From positions 46,975 to 110,974 of the forward strand of contig SVPH01000003.1 in the NCBI GenBank assembly GCA_015065965.1: a stretch of DNA of 64,000 bases, read 5' to 3'. This document shows, in pieces, positions 8,835 through 16,887 of this stretch. Source of the DNA: Oscillospiraceae bacterium (lineage in GTDB: Bacteria > Bacillota > Clostridia > Oscillospirales > Acutalibacteraceae). Within the stretch, counting starts at the first letter, position 1. Every line of letters starts with the position of its first letter. The notes beneath the pieces were generated by a model that was not told where the DNA came from, ran no database searches, and worked only from the letters and a program-made list of their open reading frames with translations. The translations under genes and the position numbers were made by a program.

Positions 8835-9881
8835 ATGCTGAATTTTAATGTTGAAAATAAATCCTCATGGGAAAAGATAAAGGAAAGCGGAATGCCTGTC
8901 GTTGTTTATGGAATGGGCAACGGTGCGGATAAAGTGATTGATGAATTCAACCGCCTTGAAATTCCTGTTAAGGGAGTAACGGCGAGTGATGATTTTGTCA
9001 GGGGTCAGATGTTCAGAGGATTTAAAGTTACAAAACTCTCTGAGTTCAGCGGTGAATTTGTTGTTGCCGTTGCATTTGCAACATGTATTCCCGAAGTTAT
9101 GGAGCATATTTATTCGCTTTGTGAAAAATACAGAGTGATTGTTCCGTGTGTGCCTGTTTTCGGTGATGAAATTTTTAACCGAGAATTTATCGAAAAGTAT
9201 GAAAGTGAAATAAATAAAGCATATAAACTTTTTGATGATAATTCAAAAAAGATTTTTGAGGGCTGTGTTAACTTTATGTTTGGCGGCGAAATCGCAACTC
9301 TTAAAAGTATTACAACAGATAAAAATGAAGTTTTTGAAAATATACTGCACTTTGGTGAAAACGAGAGTTATCTTGACCTCGGTGCATACAGGGGCGATAC
9401 CGTTGAGGAATTTCTGAATTACTGCGGCGGAAAATATGAAAGCATAACAGCCCTTGAACCTGACAGAAGAACTTATAAAAAACTTTGCGATTATCTTGAA
9501 AAAGTTCCGAATTCAGCCGCATATCAGAAGGCTGTATACAGCGAGATTAAAACACTTTTATTCAGCAGCAAAGCGGGCAGGCAGTCAACAATTTCCGCAA
9601 AAGGCGAAGAAATTGAGGCGACAACCGTTGACGAACTGTGTAAAAATAAAAAGGTGACATATATTAAAATGGATGTTGAAGGTGCGGAATACGCCGCTTT
9701 GGAGGGCGCAAAAGCAACGCTTGAAACGCAAGAACCTAAACTTAATGTTGCACTTTATCACCGCAGCAGGGATATATTTGAACTTCCGCTTAAAATTGCG
9801 GCGATTAACCCCGAATATAAGTTTTATCTCCGCCGTCATCCGTATATTCCGTGCTGGGATATGAATTTGTATTGTGTATGA
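8835..9881 (+). CDS. FkbM-family methyltransferase with N-terminal nucleotide-binding-like domain
   Basis: The 348-aa protein has a first domain starting VVVYGMGNGADKVIDEF, resembling the Rossmann-like domain found before many FkbM methyltransferases. The SAM-dependent methyltransferase begins near residue 175 with YLDLGAYRGDTVEEF (SAM-binding loop), ITALEPDRRTYKKL (acidic ribose-binding end of strand 2), and TYIKMDVEGAEYAALEGA, the diagnostic FkbM KxDVEGxE motif. Family members O-methylate sugars or polyketides. No glycosyltransferases are adjacent, so the acceptor is unknown. It sits alone between a terminator and the PadR promoter. Confidence 0.85.
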   Translation: MLNFNVENKSSWEKIKESGMPVVVYGMGNGADKVIDEFNRLEIPVKGVTASDDFVRGQMFRGFKVTKLSEFSGEFVVAVAFATCIPEVMEHIYSLCEKYRVIVPCVPVFGDEIFNREFIEKYESEINKAYKLFDDNSKKIFEGCVNFMFGGEIATLKSITTDKNEVFENILHFGENESYLDLGAYRGDTVEEFLNYCGGKYESITALEPDRRTYKKLCDYLEKVPNSAAYQKAVYSEIKTLLFSSKAGRQSTISAKGEEIEATTVDELCKNKKVTYIKMDVEGAEYAALEGAKATLETQEPKLNVALYHRSRDIFELPLKIAAINPEYKFYLRRHPYIPCWDMNLYCV

Positions 9882-9887
9882 AACATA

Positions 9888-9916
9888 TTGACAAGTTAAT
9901 GATGATATGCTATCCT
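9888..9916 (+). promoter_or_regulatory. Sigma-A-type promoter of padR
   Basis: TTGACA (9888-9893), a 17-base spacer and TATCCT (9911-9916). The -10 element overlaps the left arm of an inverted repeat, the expected geometry for repression. Confidence 0.75.
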
Positions 9917-9957
9917 ATGCATAGATACTCGATGTATTAAAAATCTATGTATAGGAT
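9912..9957 (+). repeat. Inverted repeat, candidate PadR operator
   Basis: ATCCTATGCATAGAT (9912-9926) and ATCTATGTATAGGAT (9943-9957) are inverted 15-base arms with a single mismatch, separated by 16 bases. The left arm covers the -10 box and the right arm ends in the ribosome binding site of padR. PadR proteins typically bind such dyads and repress their own operon. Confidence 0.7.
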
Positions 9958-9965
9958 GATTTTTT

Positions 9966-10301
9966 ATGAAGGTAAGTAAAGAACTTGCAAAGGGCAGCAC
10001 TGCATTACTTGTTTTAAGTGTTATTTCAAAAAGAGATATGTACGGATATCAGATTATTAAAAATATTGAAATAGCGAGCGAAACTGTTTTTTCTCTTAAT
10101 GAAGGAACGCTTTATCCGATTCTCCACTCTCTTGAAGCGGAAAAATGCCTTGAATCATATTGGTGTGAGGCAGAGGGAAGAAAACGAAAGTACTATAAAA
10201 TCACCGATAAAGGCTTGAAAGTACTTGAGGGAAAAGAAAAAGAATGGAAAGTTTTTTCAACTGCAGTCGGCAAGGTTTTGGGAGGTGCTGAGTTTGCATG
10301 A
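9966..10301 (+). CDS. PadR-family transcriptional regulator
   Basis: A 111-aa winged-helix protein with the PadR signature: LLVLSVISKRDMYGYQIIKNIE, then LNEGTLYPILHSLEAEKCLESYW and GRKRKYYKITDKGLKVL, covering the recognition helix, wing and start of the C-terminal dimer helix. It is a short, s-PadR type. These repress neighbouring membrane-protein or ABC genes and respond to stress or drugs. The gene starts within the promoter-proximal dyad region and its stop overlaps the start of the next gene. Confidence 0.92.
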   Translation: MKVSKELAKGSTALLVLSVISKRDMYGYQIIKNIEIASETVFSLNEGTLYPILHSLEAEKCLESYWCEAEGRKRKYYKITDKGLKVLEGKEKEWKVFSTAVGKVLGGAEFA

Positions 10302-12030
10302 GCATGTTTTTGATGAGATTCTTGACTATTTGTGTTCGGGCATAATGTCAAAAGGCGAAAAGCAGAGAGTAAGAGATGAACTGTATGACCATTTGATGTG
10401 TAAATATGAAATAAACATTGCTTGCGGTATGAATGAAGAAAAAGCGGCAGAAAATGCAATTAGTGATTTAGGCAGCAAAACCGTTTTAAAAGAGAATTTG
10501 CAAAAGGTTCATTGGTATTATCCTGAACAGAGTATCAAATCCGCTATGTATTTATTGATTTTAGGTTTGATTTCACCTTTTCTTTCGCTAATGTTTAGTA
10601 GCATTGAATACATGTTTAATGTGGGTTCAATAGTATCAATATTATCTCAGATATTGGTTTTCGTTTCTCTATTTACTTTAAGAACGGTCAATAAAAACTT
10701 CAGGGATGTTTTTTTCGTAAACATAATCACAACAGCATTGTATGTTTTAAACACTGCATTTGAGCCATTTATAACTGATTATTTGTTTATATCTCATTTT
10801 ATATCGTTAACTTTAGGTGCTTTAGGTATAGCAAGAAATGTGCTCATTTATTTGGGCTTGAAAGATCTTGTAAAGTGTTGCGACGATGTTAAAATTGTAA
10901 AAAACACTGCGTTATATTATTTGATAGCCTCAAATCACATATTTATATCCTTATTAGAATTAAAATATTCATCAAATCTGAGTTCGTTTTTTGGTGTGTT
11001 TTTTGCAATTTCAGCAGTGCTGTATTTTTTTGTTTTTATTAATAACATGTTGAAAATTTCGGATATACTTTATAGAAGTGACTATGTATTTAAAGTTGAT
11101 GTTTCTGTAAAAAACAGGGCTTTGAGTATTGCAGCGGTATTTCTTTTTACAGTTGCAACAATTTGTAGTGCTGATTTAATTTATTCTAAAACGGATATAA
11201 ACAAATCAGATAACATTCAATATTCTGTTGAAGATTGTGAAATTGAGCAAAAAGAATATGAACGCATCTGCAAAAATATTGAATCATACGGTATTAACAA
11301 AAAATGGGTTTCTGTTATGCCGAAAAGTGAAATATTGAACTATAAAAATGTAAAAAACAAAACTGAATTGACACCAAGTGCTCAGGAACTGTTGAATTAT
11401 TATGATCACACACTCAGCGGAGATATCTTGACTTTTGGCTTTTATAATGGTAATGACACTTTTAAACGGTTTGCCAATAGTGTTAATGTATATAATTATT
11501 CAGTAAGTTTAGGCTTTTCGGAAGACGGAATGCAATTAGTTCGTTTTGTTAAAATATTCATAGTTCCGCAAGCATCAGTTAAAAAGTATTATAAAGATGT
11601 TGTTGTTTTTGATGATTATGTTGATGCGATTGATGAGATGTATCCTTTGCCTAGCGACAAACCGCAATGCGGAGATTTGTTGCTTGCCATAAATCAGAAT
11701 AATAACAAAATATTTAAAAGAGATGTTAAAATACTTGATTATGATGAGAAAAAGCCAATCAAGGGTTTTGTGTTTGATGTTGAACCGGGCACAATTATTA
11801 TCTATGCTACTACAAGAAAAATACAGGATTTAAGTGCAACTATTAATGATTTTGGTTTTACATACTATCATCAGAAATATCCCGTAATCTTTCCTATTAG
11901 GAATATTGAAGATTTATTTCTTCATGAATTTTTTTCAAAACCTTTTACATTCGATATATATAATTATGAGTCAAAACATTTTTATGCAATGCCTGAATGT
12001 GAGTATGTTGTTCCCAAAATAAAAGAATAG
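10294..12030 (+). CDS. PadR-linked membrane protein with permease-prefix-like N-terminus
   Basis: The best start is TTG at 10294, eight bases after GGAGG (10281-10285) and overlapping the padR stop; this gives 578 residues. The first 80 or so residues (DEILDYLCSGIMSKGEKQRVRDELYDHL, then EEKAAENAISDLGS) match the helical permease prefix found on proteins encoded next to PadR regulators. Roughly seven or eight hydrophobic helices follow, then a soluble, probably external C-terminal domain of about 270 residues with no recognised family. The PadR-plus-prefix pairing is known to sense membrane or antibiotic stress. No ABC ATPase accompanies it, and the C-terminal domain is unassigned. Confidence 0.65.
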   Translation: MHEHVFDEILDYLCSGIMSKGEKQRVRDELYDHLMCKYEINIACGMNEEKAAENAISDLGSKTVLKENLQKVHWYYPEQSIKSAMYLLILGLISPFLSLMFSSIEYMFNVGSIVSILSQILVFVSLFTLRTVNKNFRDVFFVNIITTALYVLNTAFEPFITDYLFISHFISLTLGALGIARNVLIYLGLKDLVKCCDDVKIVKNTALYYLIASNHIFISLLELKYSSNLSSFFGVFFAISAVLYFFVFINNMLKISDILYRSDYVFKVDVSVKNRALSIAAVFLFTVATICSADLIYSKTDINKSDNIQYSVEDCEIEQKEYERICKNIESYGINKKWVSVMPKSEILNYKNVKNKTELTPSAQELLNYYDHTLSGDILTFGFYNGNDTFKRFANSVNVYNYSVSLGFSEDGMQLVRFVKIFIVPQASVKKYYKDVVVFDDYVDAIDEMYPLPSDKPQCGDLLLAINQNNNKIFKRDVKILDYDEKKPIKGFVFDVEPGTIIIYATTRKIQDLSATINDFGFTYYHQKYPVIFPIRNIEDLFLHEFFSKPFTFDIYNYESKHFYAMPECEYVVPKIKE

Positions 12031-12046
12031 ACGGAGCGTGTTATTT

Positions 12047-12622
12047 ATGCGTAACGATGAAATGTATTTGCAATTATATCTGATTCGCCACGGCGAAAGC
12101 ATGGGGAATATTGAAACGGATGAACCTTTTGATAAAACAAATCCTCCGCTGACACCGCACGGCAAAGCGCAGGCAAAAGCGCTCGGCGAAAGGTTTTCGG
12201 ATTTAAGTAAATTCACCCTCTATTCAAGTCCGCTTGACAGAGCAATGGAAACAGCCTCTGCAATTTCTTGCAATATGGTAATTGATGATGATTTGCTTGA
12301 AAGGGGAGTGCGTAAAACCGAAAGCGGTTTTGAGAATTTTGAGGAAAGCGATGAGGAGTGCAAAATAAGGGCAAAGAGAGTGATTGAACGCATAAAATCA
12401 AAGCATATCAATCATGAGAATGTTATTGTTGTTGCCCACGGAATGTATATTCAGTTTTTACTCAAGGCTGCACTTGAAATTGATGATTCAATGCGTTTTT
12501 CGGTTTATAATGCTTCTGTTTCAAAAGTTAATCTGAGTTTTGACTATCCGCCTAAACTTGCTTTACAGAATGATGTTTCTCATCTTAAAGAAACTGACGG
12601 CGAAAAACTCTTCTGGATGTAA
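12047..12622 (+). CDS. Histidine phosphatase (phosphoglycerate mutase-like)
   Basis: A 191-aa branch-1 histidine phosphatase. The catalytic motif LYLIRHGESMGN contains the RHGE phospho-histidine loop, YSSPLDRAMETA supplies the second arginine, and VIVVAHGMYIQFLL carries the second catalytic His. Such enzymes remove phosphate from small metabolites such as sugar phosphates or nucleotide precursors. The ATG at 12047 has GGAG ten bases upstream; a GTG at 12038 is too close to it. It ends in front of a convergent terminator. Confidence 0.85.
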   Translation: MRNDEMYLQLYLIRHGESMGNIETDEPFDKTNPPLTPHGKAQAKALGERFSDLSKFTLYSSPLDRAMETASAISCNMVIDDDLLERGVRKTESGFENFEESDEECKIRAKRVIERIKSKHINHENVIVVAHGMYIQFLLKAALEIDDSMRFSVYNASVSKVNLSFDYPPKLALQNDVSHLKETDGEKLFWM

Positions 12623-12626
12623 AAAT

Positions 12627-12654
12627 ACCGCCAAAACCTATCGGTCTTGGCGGT
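12627..12654 (-). terminator. Convergent terminator, stronger on the minus strand
   Basis: ACCGCCAA (12627-12634) and TTGGCGGT (12647-12654) pair over 8 bp. On the minus strand the stem is followed by ATTTTT; on the plus strand the T tract is interrupted. Confidence 0.65.
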
Positions 12655-12659
12655 TAATT

Positions 12660-13208
12660 TTATAATATTATCATTTCAACATCTTTACAGATTTTGTCCA
12701 GTGTTTTGTCAGTTATATCATCAGTGCCCATGAGTTGCAAAGCATAGGTTGCCGATATGTTATACGACAGCGAGTATACTACATTAAGTACGGTATAGTC
12801 GAAATCAGGTCTGATCTCATAAGTTATTGCGTATTTTTTTTCATTTGACTCATGTAATACTGCATTAACTGCTGAACCGGGTTCGGAGTGGTACGAATCA
12901 ACAAGAGAATTAATTGCCTCGTTAATGTTTTCTTCGTGCAATTTAATGTGTATGTTCATGTTTTGATATGAAAGACCGCTTTTACCTTTAACCTCATCAC
13001 TGAGGTGATATGTTACGGTTTTGGACTGCGCGGTTGTCCTTACGTTCTCGGGCGTATCACAACCTGCAATAAGTTCGGGTATGTAAAGAAGTTCCGAAGG
13101 TGCATCCTGCAATTTTTCTTTAAAAAACTCGGTATTCTTGCTGTTGCTGCATGATGAAAATAAAAGCGCACAAAGCAACATGCAGGTTAATATTTTTAAA
13201 GTTTTCAC
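12660..13208 (-). CDS. Putative lipoprotein of unknown function
   Basis: A 182-aa protein with a lipoprotein signal (MKTLKILTCMLLCALLFSSC; lipobox ending at Cys20). The mature part is hydrophilic, with alternating short strands and helices, and no recognised catalytic motif. It would be exported and anchored to the outer face of the cytoplasmic membrane. It is the last gene of a leftward group after the sugar-isomerase-like gene (17-base gap), although that neighbour gives no clear functional clue. Confidence 0.7.
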   Translation of the reverse strand: MKTLKILTCMLLCALLFSSCSNSKNTEFFKEKLQDAPSELLYIPELIAGCDTPENVRTTAQSKTVTYHLSDEVKGKSGLSYQNMNIHIKLHEENINEAINSLVDSYHSEPGSAVNAVLHESNEKKYAITYEIRPDFDYTVLNVVYSLSYNISATYALQLMGTDDITDKTLDKICKDVEMIIL

Positions 13209-13225
13209 CGTTTCTCCTCCTCAAC

Positions 13226-14050
13226 TTAAGGCATATAAGGATTATCGTCAAACTCATAATCTTCAGGCATAATAAAGGGTCTGAAGTAGTTGATTGTGTA
13301 GTCAATGCCCCATTGACCTTTTTTACCCTGCCAATATTCGGAGTGGGGTTCAATTGAAAGCATGCCGTTATAATCTTTTGTGTAAAGAATATCCATTGCA
13401 GCGCCCCAGTTTATGCTGTCAAGGCCTGCGGGTGCATCATCATAAACATCGTTATCAAAATAAACGCATCCTTTAAGATGGAAATGATAGAATCTGTCTC
13501 CCCAGTCACGCATTTCGGCAAGATAGTTTCCGTCGTGATATAGGCAGTGCGAAATGTCGTATTTTATGCCGAGTTCGGGAAGGGCGGAAAGAACAACTTC
13601 CCATGCCTTGGGTTCAACTATAAAGTTTTCCCAGCGGCAGTTATAAACAGCAATTTTAACGCCTTTATCTTTTGAAAAATCAATCAGTTTGCCGAGATAA
13701 TCAATGGCAATGTTGCAGTTTTCATAGAAACTTTTGCTTTCAACATAGTTTACGCCGCAGTTGTAAACGGGGCAGCCGATTATTGATGCTGCTTCAATAA
13801 TGTTTTTATCAGCCTGCAGTGCATCGGGGATTACTTCTCCGTTTTCATCAATTCTTGTCATGCCCCAGCGGCCCATTGAGCCGACGGCAACGTTATATTT
13901 TTCGCTGTAACCTTTTATTTCATGAGCCTTTGAGAGAAATTCTTCGGAATCATAGTTGTCATTAACGCAGAATTCAACTGTTTCAAGACCCTTGTCATGA
14001 ACATATTTTATGCAGCCTTCGCTCCAACCGTTGATAATACCCAGTTTCAT
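13226..14050 (-). CDS. Sugar phosphate isomerase/epimerase-like TIM barrel
   Basis: A 274-aa protein of the AP endonuclease-2/xylose isomerase-like family. Motifs include a start LGIINGWSEGCIKYV, VEFCVND, then GCPVYNCGVNY, VKIAVYNCRWENF, KYDISHCLYHD, FHLKGCVYF and LSIEPHSEYW, in the order expected for metal-binding Glu/His/Asp residues on a (beta/alpha)8 barrel. Family members epimerise or isomerise ketoses and inositol derivatives. The substrate is unknown. It starts four bases after the DUF2156 gene stop. Confidence 0.78.
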   Translation of the reverse strand: MKLGIINGWSEGCIKYVHDKGLETVEFCVNDNYDSEEFLSKAHEIKGYSEKYNVAVGSMGRWGMTRIDENGEVIPDALQADKNIIEAASIIGCPVYNCGVNYVESKSFYENCNIAIDYLGKLIDFSKDKGVKIAVYNCRWENFIVEPKAWEVVLSALPELGIKYDISHCLYHDGNYLAEMRDWGDRFYHFHLKGCVYFDNDVYDDAPAGLDSINWGAAMDILYTKDYNGMLSIEPHSEYWQGKKGQWGIDYTINYFRPFIMPEDYEFDDNPYMP

Positions 14051-14054
14051 GTTA

Positions 14055-14942
14055 TCAATCCTTTCTTACAATAACTGTATTCTTTTCAATTAATTCAACA
14101 GGGTGATAAGAGAGTTTTGATTTTCTCAATCCTTCATCACCGCAGTCTTCTTCACGGTTTACATATTTTACATAGTCACCAGATGCATACATCCGCAAAT
14201 ATTGATTTGTAAGCATCTGATATGCCCCGGCATAGGAAATGTCTGCTTTTTCAATATGGCAGAAAAGAGTATCACCTATAATTTCACCGATTGAATATCC
14301 GATAACATTGCCGTTTACCTTTAATACAGCGCCAAGCATTCCGTAAGTTTCATAATTTTCAAGCACTTCGCAGCACATCTGGAGTTCAAGGTTTGCGCTT
14401 TCATCTTTCTCGGAATTAAATGTAAAATTTTTGGTGAATTCAATAAGTTCGGGAATAATATCGGGAACAATTGCTTCAAAAGTCCAGTCAGAATAAAGTT
14501 TTCTGAATTTGTTAATATGGTTTCTAGGTGTAGCATATTTTCTGCCGATAAGGTTAAGCAGCGCATCTTTATCATAAAGATAATCAAACCAGTCTCTGTC
14601 TGCATCAGCGTTACTGCAGGGATATTTGTTCAAAACATTTGTTAATTCGTTTTTGTTGACAGAACATAAAATCATGGGAATGTTGTTTTCCTTGCAATGT
14701 TCTTCAATAGCATCCAGTGCACCGTCAATGTTCCTGCCGATGGGATATGCAAAACATAATTCGCCTTTAAATTTTGAAGAAAAAATTATTGTTCCGTCTA
14801 TAATTGCATATTGATTTTCAAAATAGTCTCTCCACATCACCGTCGCACCGGCAGACCTGTCGCACTGCCTTGCAGGGTAGGCTGAATAATATGCTTTCAG
14901 TGTTGGAATATCATTCATTTCTATTTTCTTGAAATTTAACAT
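14055..14942 (-). CDS. DUF2156 (GNAT-like, MprF C-terminal-like) protein
   Basis: A 295-aa soluble protein resembling the DUF2156 acyltransferase fold also found at the C-terminus of the aminoacyl-phosphatidylglycerol synthase MprF. Visible parts are DRDWFDYLYDKDALLNLIGRKY ATPRNHINKF (split here by a space), where a lipid-linked or aminoacyl donor would bind, followed by NGNVIGYSIGEIIGDTLFCHIEKADISYAGAYQ (the GNAT core, shown across residues near 210-245). There is no membrane domain, so any role in lipid aminoacylation is unproven; peptide or small-molecule acylation is equally possible. Confidence 0.65.
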   Translation of the reverse strand: MLNFKKIEMNDIPTLKAYYSAYPARQCDRSAGATVMWRDYFENQYAIIDGTIIFSSKFKGELCFAYPIGRNIDGALDAIEEHCKENNIPMILCSVNKNELTNVLNKYPCSNADADRDWFDYLYDKDALLNLIGRKYATPRNHINKFRKLYSDWTFEAIVPDIIPELIEFTKNFTFNSEKDESANLELQMCCEVLENYETYGMLGAVLKVNGNVIGYSIGEIIGDTLFCHIEKADISYAGAYQMLTNQYLRMYASGDYVKYVNREEDCGDEGLRKSKLSYHPVELIEKNTVIVRKD

Positions 14943-14974
14943 AATTTTACCTGTCCCGATTTTAATTTCAATGT

Positions 14975-15003
14975 ATTATATCATTTCTTGAAATAATTGT
15001 AAA
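14975..15003 (-). promoter_or_regulatory. Sigma-A-type promoter of the leftward 14942-12660 group
   Basis: On the minus strand TTTACA (15003-14998), a 17-base spacer and TATAAT (14980-14975). The spacer holds a short dyad, ATTTC-TT-GAAAT at 14983-14994. Confidence 0.65.
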
Positions 15004-15047
15004 TATTTAAAAATTAAACAAAAACCCAATTTTCTATTGCATATATT

Positions 15048-15076
15048 TTGTTGTTCTGTTATATTTACTGTATAAT
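15048..15076 (+). promoter_or_regulatory. Sigma-A-type promoter of the glycan-processing group
   Basis: TTGTTG (15048-15053), a 17-base spacer and TATAAT (15071-15076), 20 bases before the first start codon and divergent from the 14975-15003 promoter. Confidence 0.6.
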
Positions 15077-15096
15077 GTTATTTTTAGAGGTGCTTT

Positions 15097-16875
15097 ATGA
15101 TTACGCCGTATAAACTTAAATCTCATCTGTGCAGGTTCTGCACTTTTTATCAGCCGGAGGATAAAAATGTTCCTGACGAACTGAAAAACTATAAGAATGA
15201 TTTGCCCAACCTTGAAGGCTTCCCTTATCCGCTTCCTTCAAAGAAAACCGATTATACATGCTGTGCAAAAACTGGTGATATCGAATGGTTCGGTGCATCA
15301 AACGGTCTTACCCGTTATGATAAAAACGCTGAAAGAGAAGAAGATATTATTATGTATTTCAGCGCACCGAGAGATTTGCTTGATAATAATGTAAAAGCAA
15401 TTATGCCTGACGGTGATAACGTATGGGTACTTACCGAAACGGGTGCAACATATGTTGAAATGAGACTTGTCGGTGCTGAAGAAAAGGCGGATATGCTTCT
15501 TGAGGAAACCCTTAAATATGTAAGCCGCAGAGGAATGGTAAGCCAAAGATATCTCAGAGAAGGCAGAAATTTTGATTCTGTTTATCCTTATGCAGATTCT
15601 GATAACGACGGCAGTTTTACAGTAGGATTCTCAATTGGCGAAATTTTTAGATATGCTACTTTCAAAAGGGAAAAAGGTGCTGATCATCCTGATACATTAA
15701 AGGCGAAAGAAGTTGCTACAAAAGCAGTTGAAGCATGCCTTCTTCTTCTGCATATTCATTGCAGAGGAAACGGATTTGCAGCCAGAACATATCTCTGCAC
15801 AGATCAGCCGGTTCCTGATGACGGTCTTTTCTTCAGAATCAAGGACGGTAAAGCAACATGTCTTGAAACAACCGATGCCAAAAAGAAAGGTTATGTAGGT
15901 ACGGTTATTGATGCGTCGGCAGAAGTTCCGGAAAGGCTTGCAAAACTTTATACCGATCTCGGCTACACAAAAAATGATATTATTTATAAAGCCGATACAA
16001 GCAGTGATGAAATAACTCATCATTTTCTTCATATGCTTATTGCGTACGATCATCTTGCATGTGATGATCCTGAACTTGGCGAACTTATTAAATCATCCGC
16101 TGTCGGTCTTATGAATCACATTATTGATCACGGTTACGAACTCCATGATTTTACAGGCAAACCCACTTCATGGGCAAAATGGAGTAAACGATATTTTGAT
16201 ACGGAATTCGGCTGGGTTGACGGTGCACTTAACTCTGCTCAGGTTCTTATGTATCTGCTTGTTACAATGCATATTACAGGCGAGGAAGGCAAGTGGAGAG
16301 AACATTACGATTATCTTATCAATGAAGAAGGTTATGCCGATATGACTGAAAAGCATTTTGACAGGCTTTATCAGGCAAGCCTTTCGGGTGATTTTATTTT
16401 TGTTGAAGATATTATGTATGGTGACCATATGCTTGCTGTTCTTGCATTTTTCGGACTTTGTACTCTTGAAAAAGACGAAAAACTTCTTGCAAAATACAGA
16501 AAAGGCTTTAAGGCATGGAGAACATCGCTTGAAAGGGAACATAACCCCGGCTATGATTTCCCTTATGCAATTGCTTGTCCTGATGAAGAAATTGATATGG
16601 AACGTATTGCAGAGTGGATGTACAGAACAAACAAGAGCCGCCTTGCAGCAGGTGTATCTCTCAAAGGCAGGCACGATATTCCTGTTAAACCGCTTAAAAT
16701 GGAAGGCAAAGAAATATCTGTTCTACTTCCGCCTGATGAAAGATTTATTTCAAAATATGACCGCAATCCTCTTTTCCTTACAAACGAGGATTCCGGCGGT
16801 ATAATGTGTATTGAAAGTTGTTATGTATACACATTTGCCTATTGGATTGGCAGATATTACGGATTCTTTGAATAA
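15097..16875 (+). CDS. Unknown protein: propeller-like repeats plus helical (alpha/alpha) barrel-like domain
   Basis: I do not recognise this 592-aa protein as a named family. Near residues 60-125 are two units resembling two-component-regulator propeller repeats: GDIEWFGASNGLTRYD and NVKAIMPDGDNVWVLTETGATYV. From about residue 150 the sequence is mainly amphipathic helices rich in Trp/Tyr, His and acidic residues (HHFLHMLIAYDHL, WAKWSKRYFDTEFGWVDGALNS, GDFIFVEDIMYGDHMLAV), as in (alpha/alpha)6 glycosidases or lyases. No signal peptide is seen. It starts a group followed 12 bases later by a GH38 mannosidase, so a role in glycan breakdown is likely, but the chemistry is unknown. Confidence 0.6.
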   Translation: MITPYKLKSHLCRFCTFYQPEDKNVPDELKNYKNDLPNLEGFPYPLPSKKTDYTCCAKTGDIEWFGASNGLTRYDKNAEREEDIIMYFSAPRDLLDNNVKAIMPDGDNVWVLTETGATYVEMRLVGAEEKADMLLEETLKYVSRRGMVSQRYLREGRNFDSVYPYADSDNDGSFTVGFSIGEIFRYATFKREKGADHPDTLKAKEVATKAVEACLLLLHIHCRGNGFAARTYLCTDQPVPDDGLFFRIKDGKATCLETTDAKKKGYVGTVIDASAEVPERLAKLYTDLGYTKNDIIYKADTSSDEITHHFLHMLIAYDHLACDDPELGELIKSSAVGLMNHIIDHGYELHDFTGKPTSWAKWSKRYFDTEFGWVDGALNSAQVLMYLLVTMHITGEEGKWREHYDYLINEEGYADMTEKHFDRLYQASLSGDFIFVEDIMYGDHMLAVLAFFGLCTLEKDEKLLAKYRKGFKAWRTSLEREHNPGYDFPYAIACPDEEIDMERIAEWMYRTNKSRLAAGVSLKGRHDIPVKPLKMEGKEISVLLPPDERFISKYDRNPLFLTNEDSGGIMCIESCYVYTFAYWIGRYYGFFE

Positions 16876-16887
16876 TGAGGTATTATT

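Noticed and set aside
10225..10293. Longer N-terminus for the PadR-linked membrane protein
   Set aside because: The extension lies within padR and lacks a ribosome binding site, whereas TTG 10294 has GGAGG at ideal spacing.
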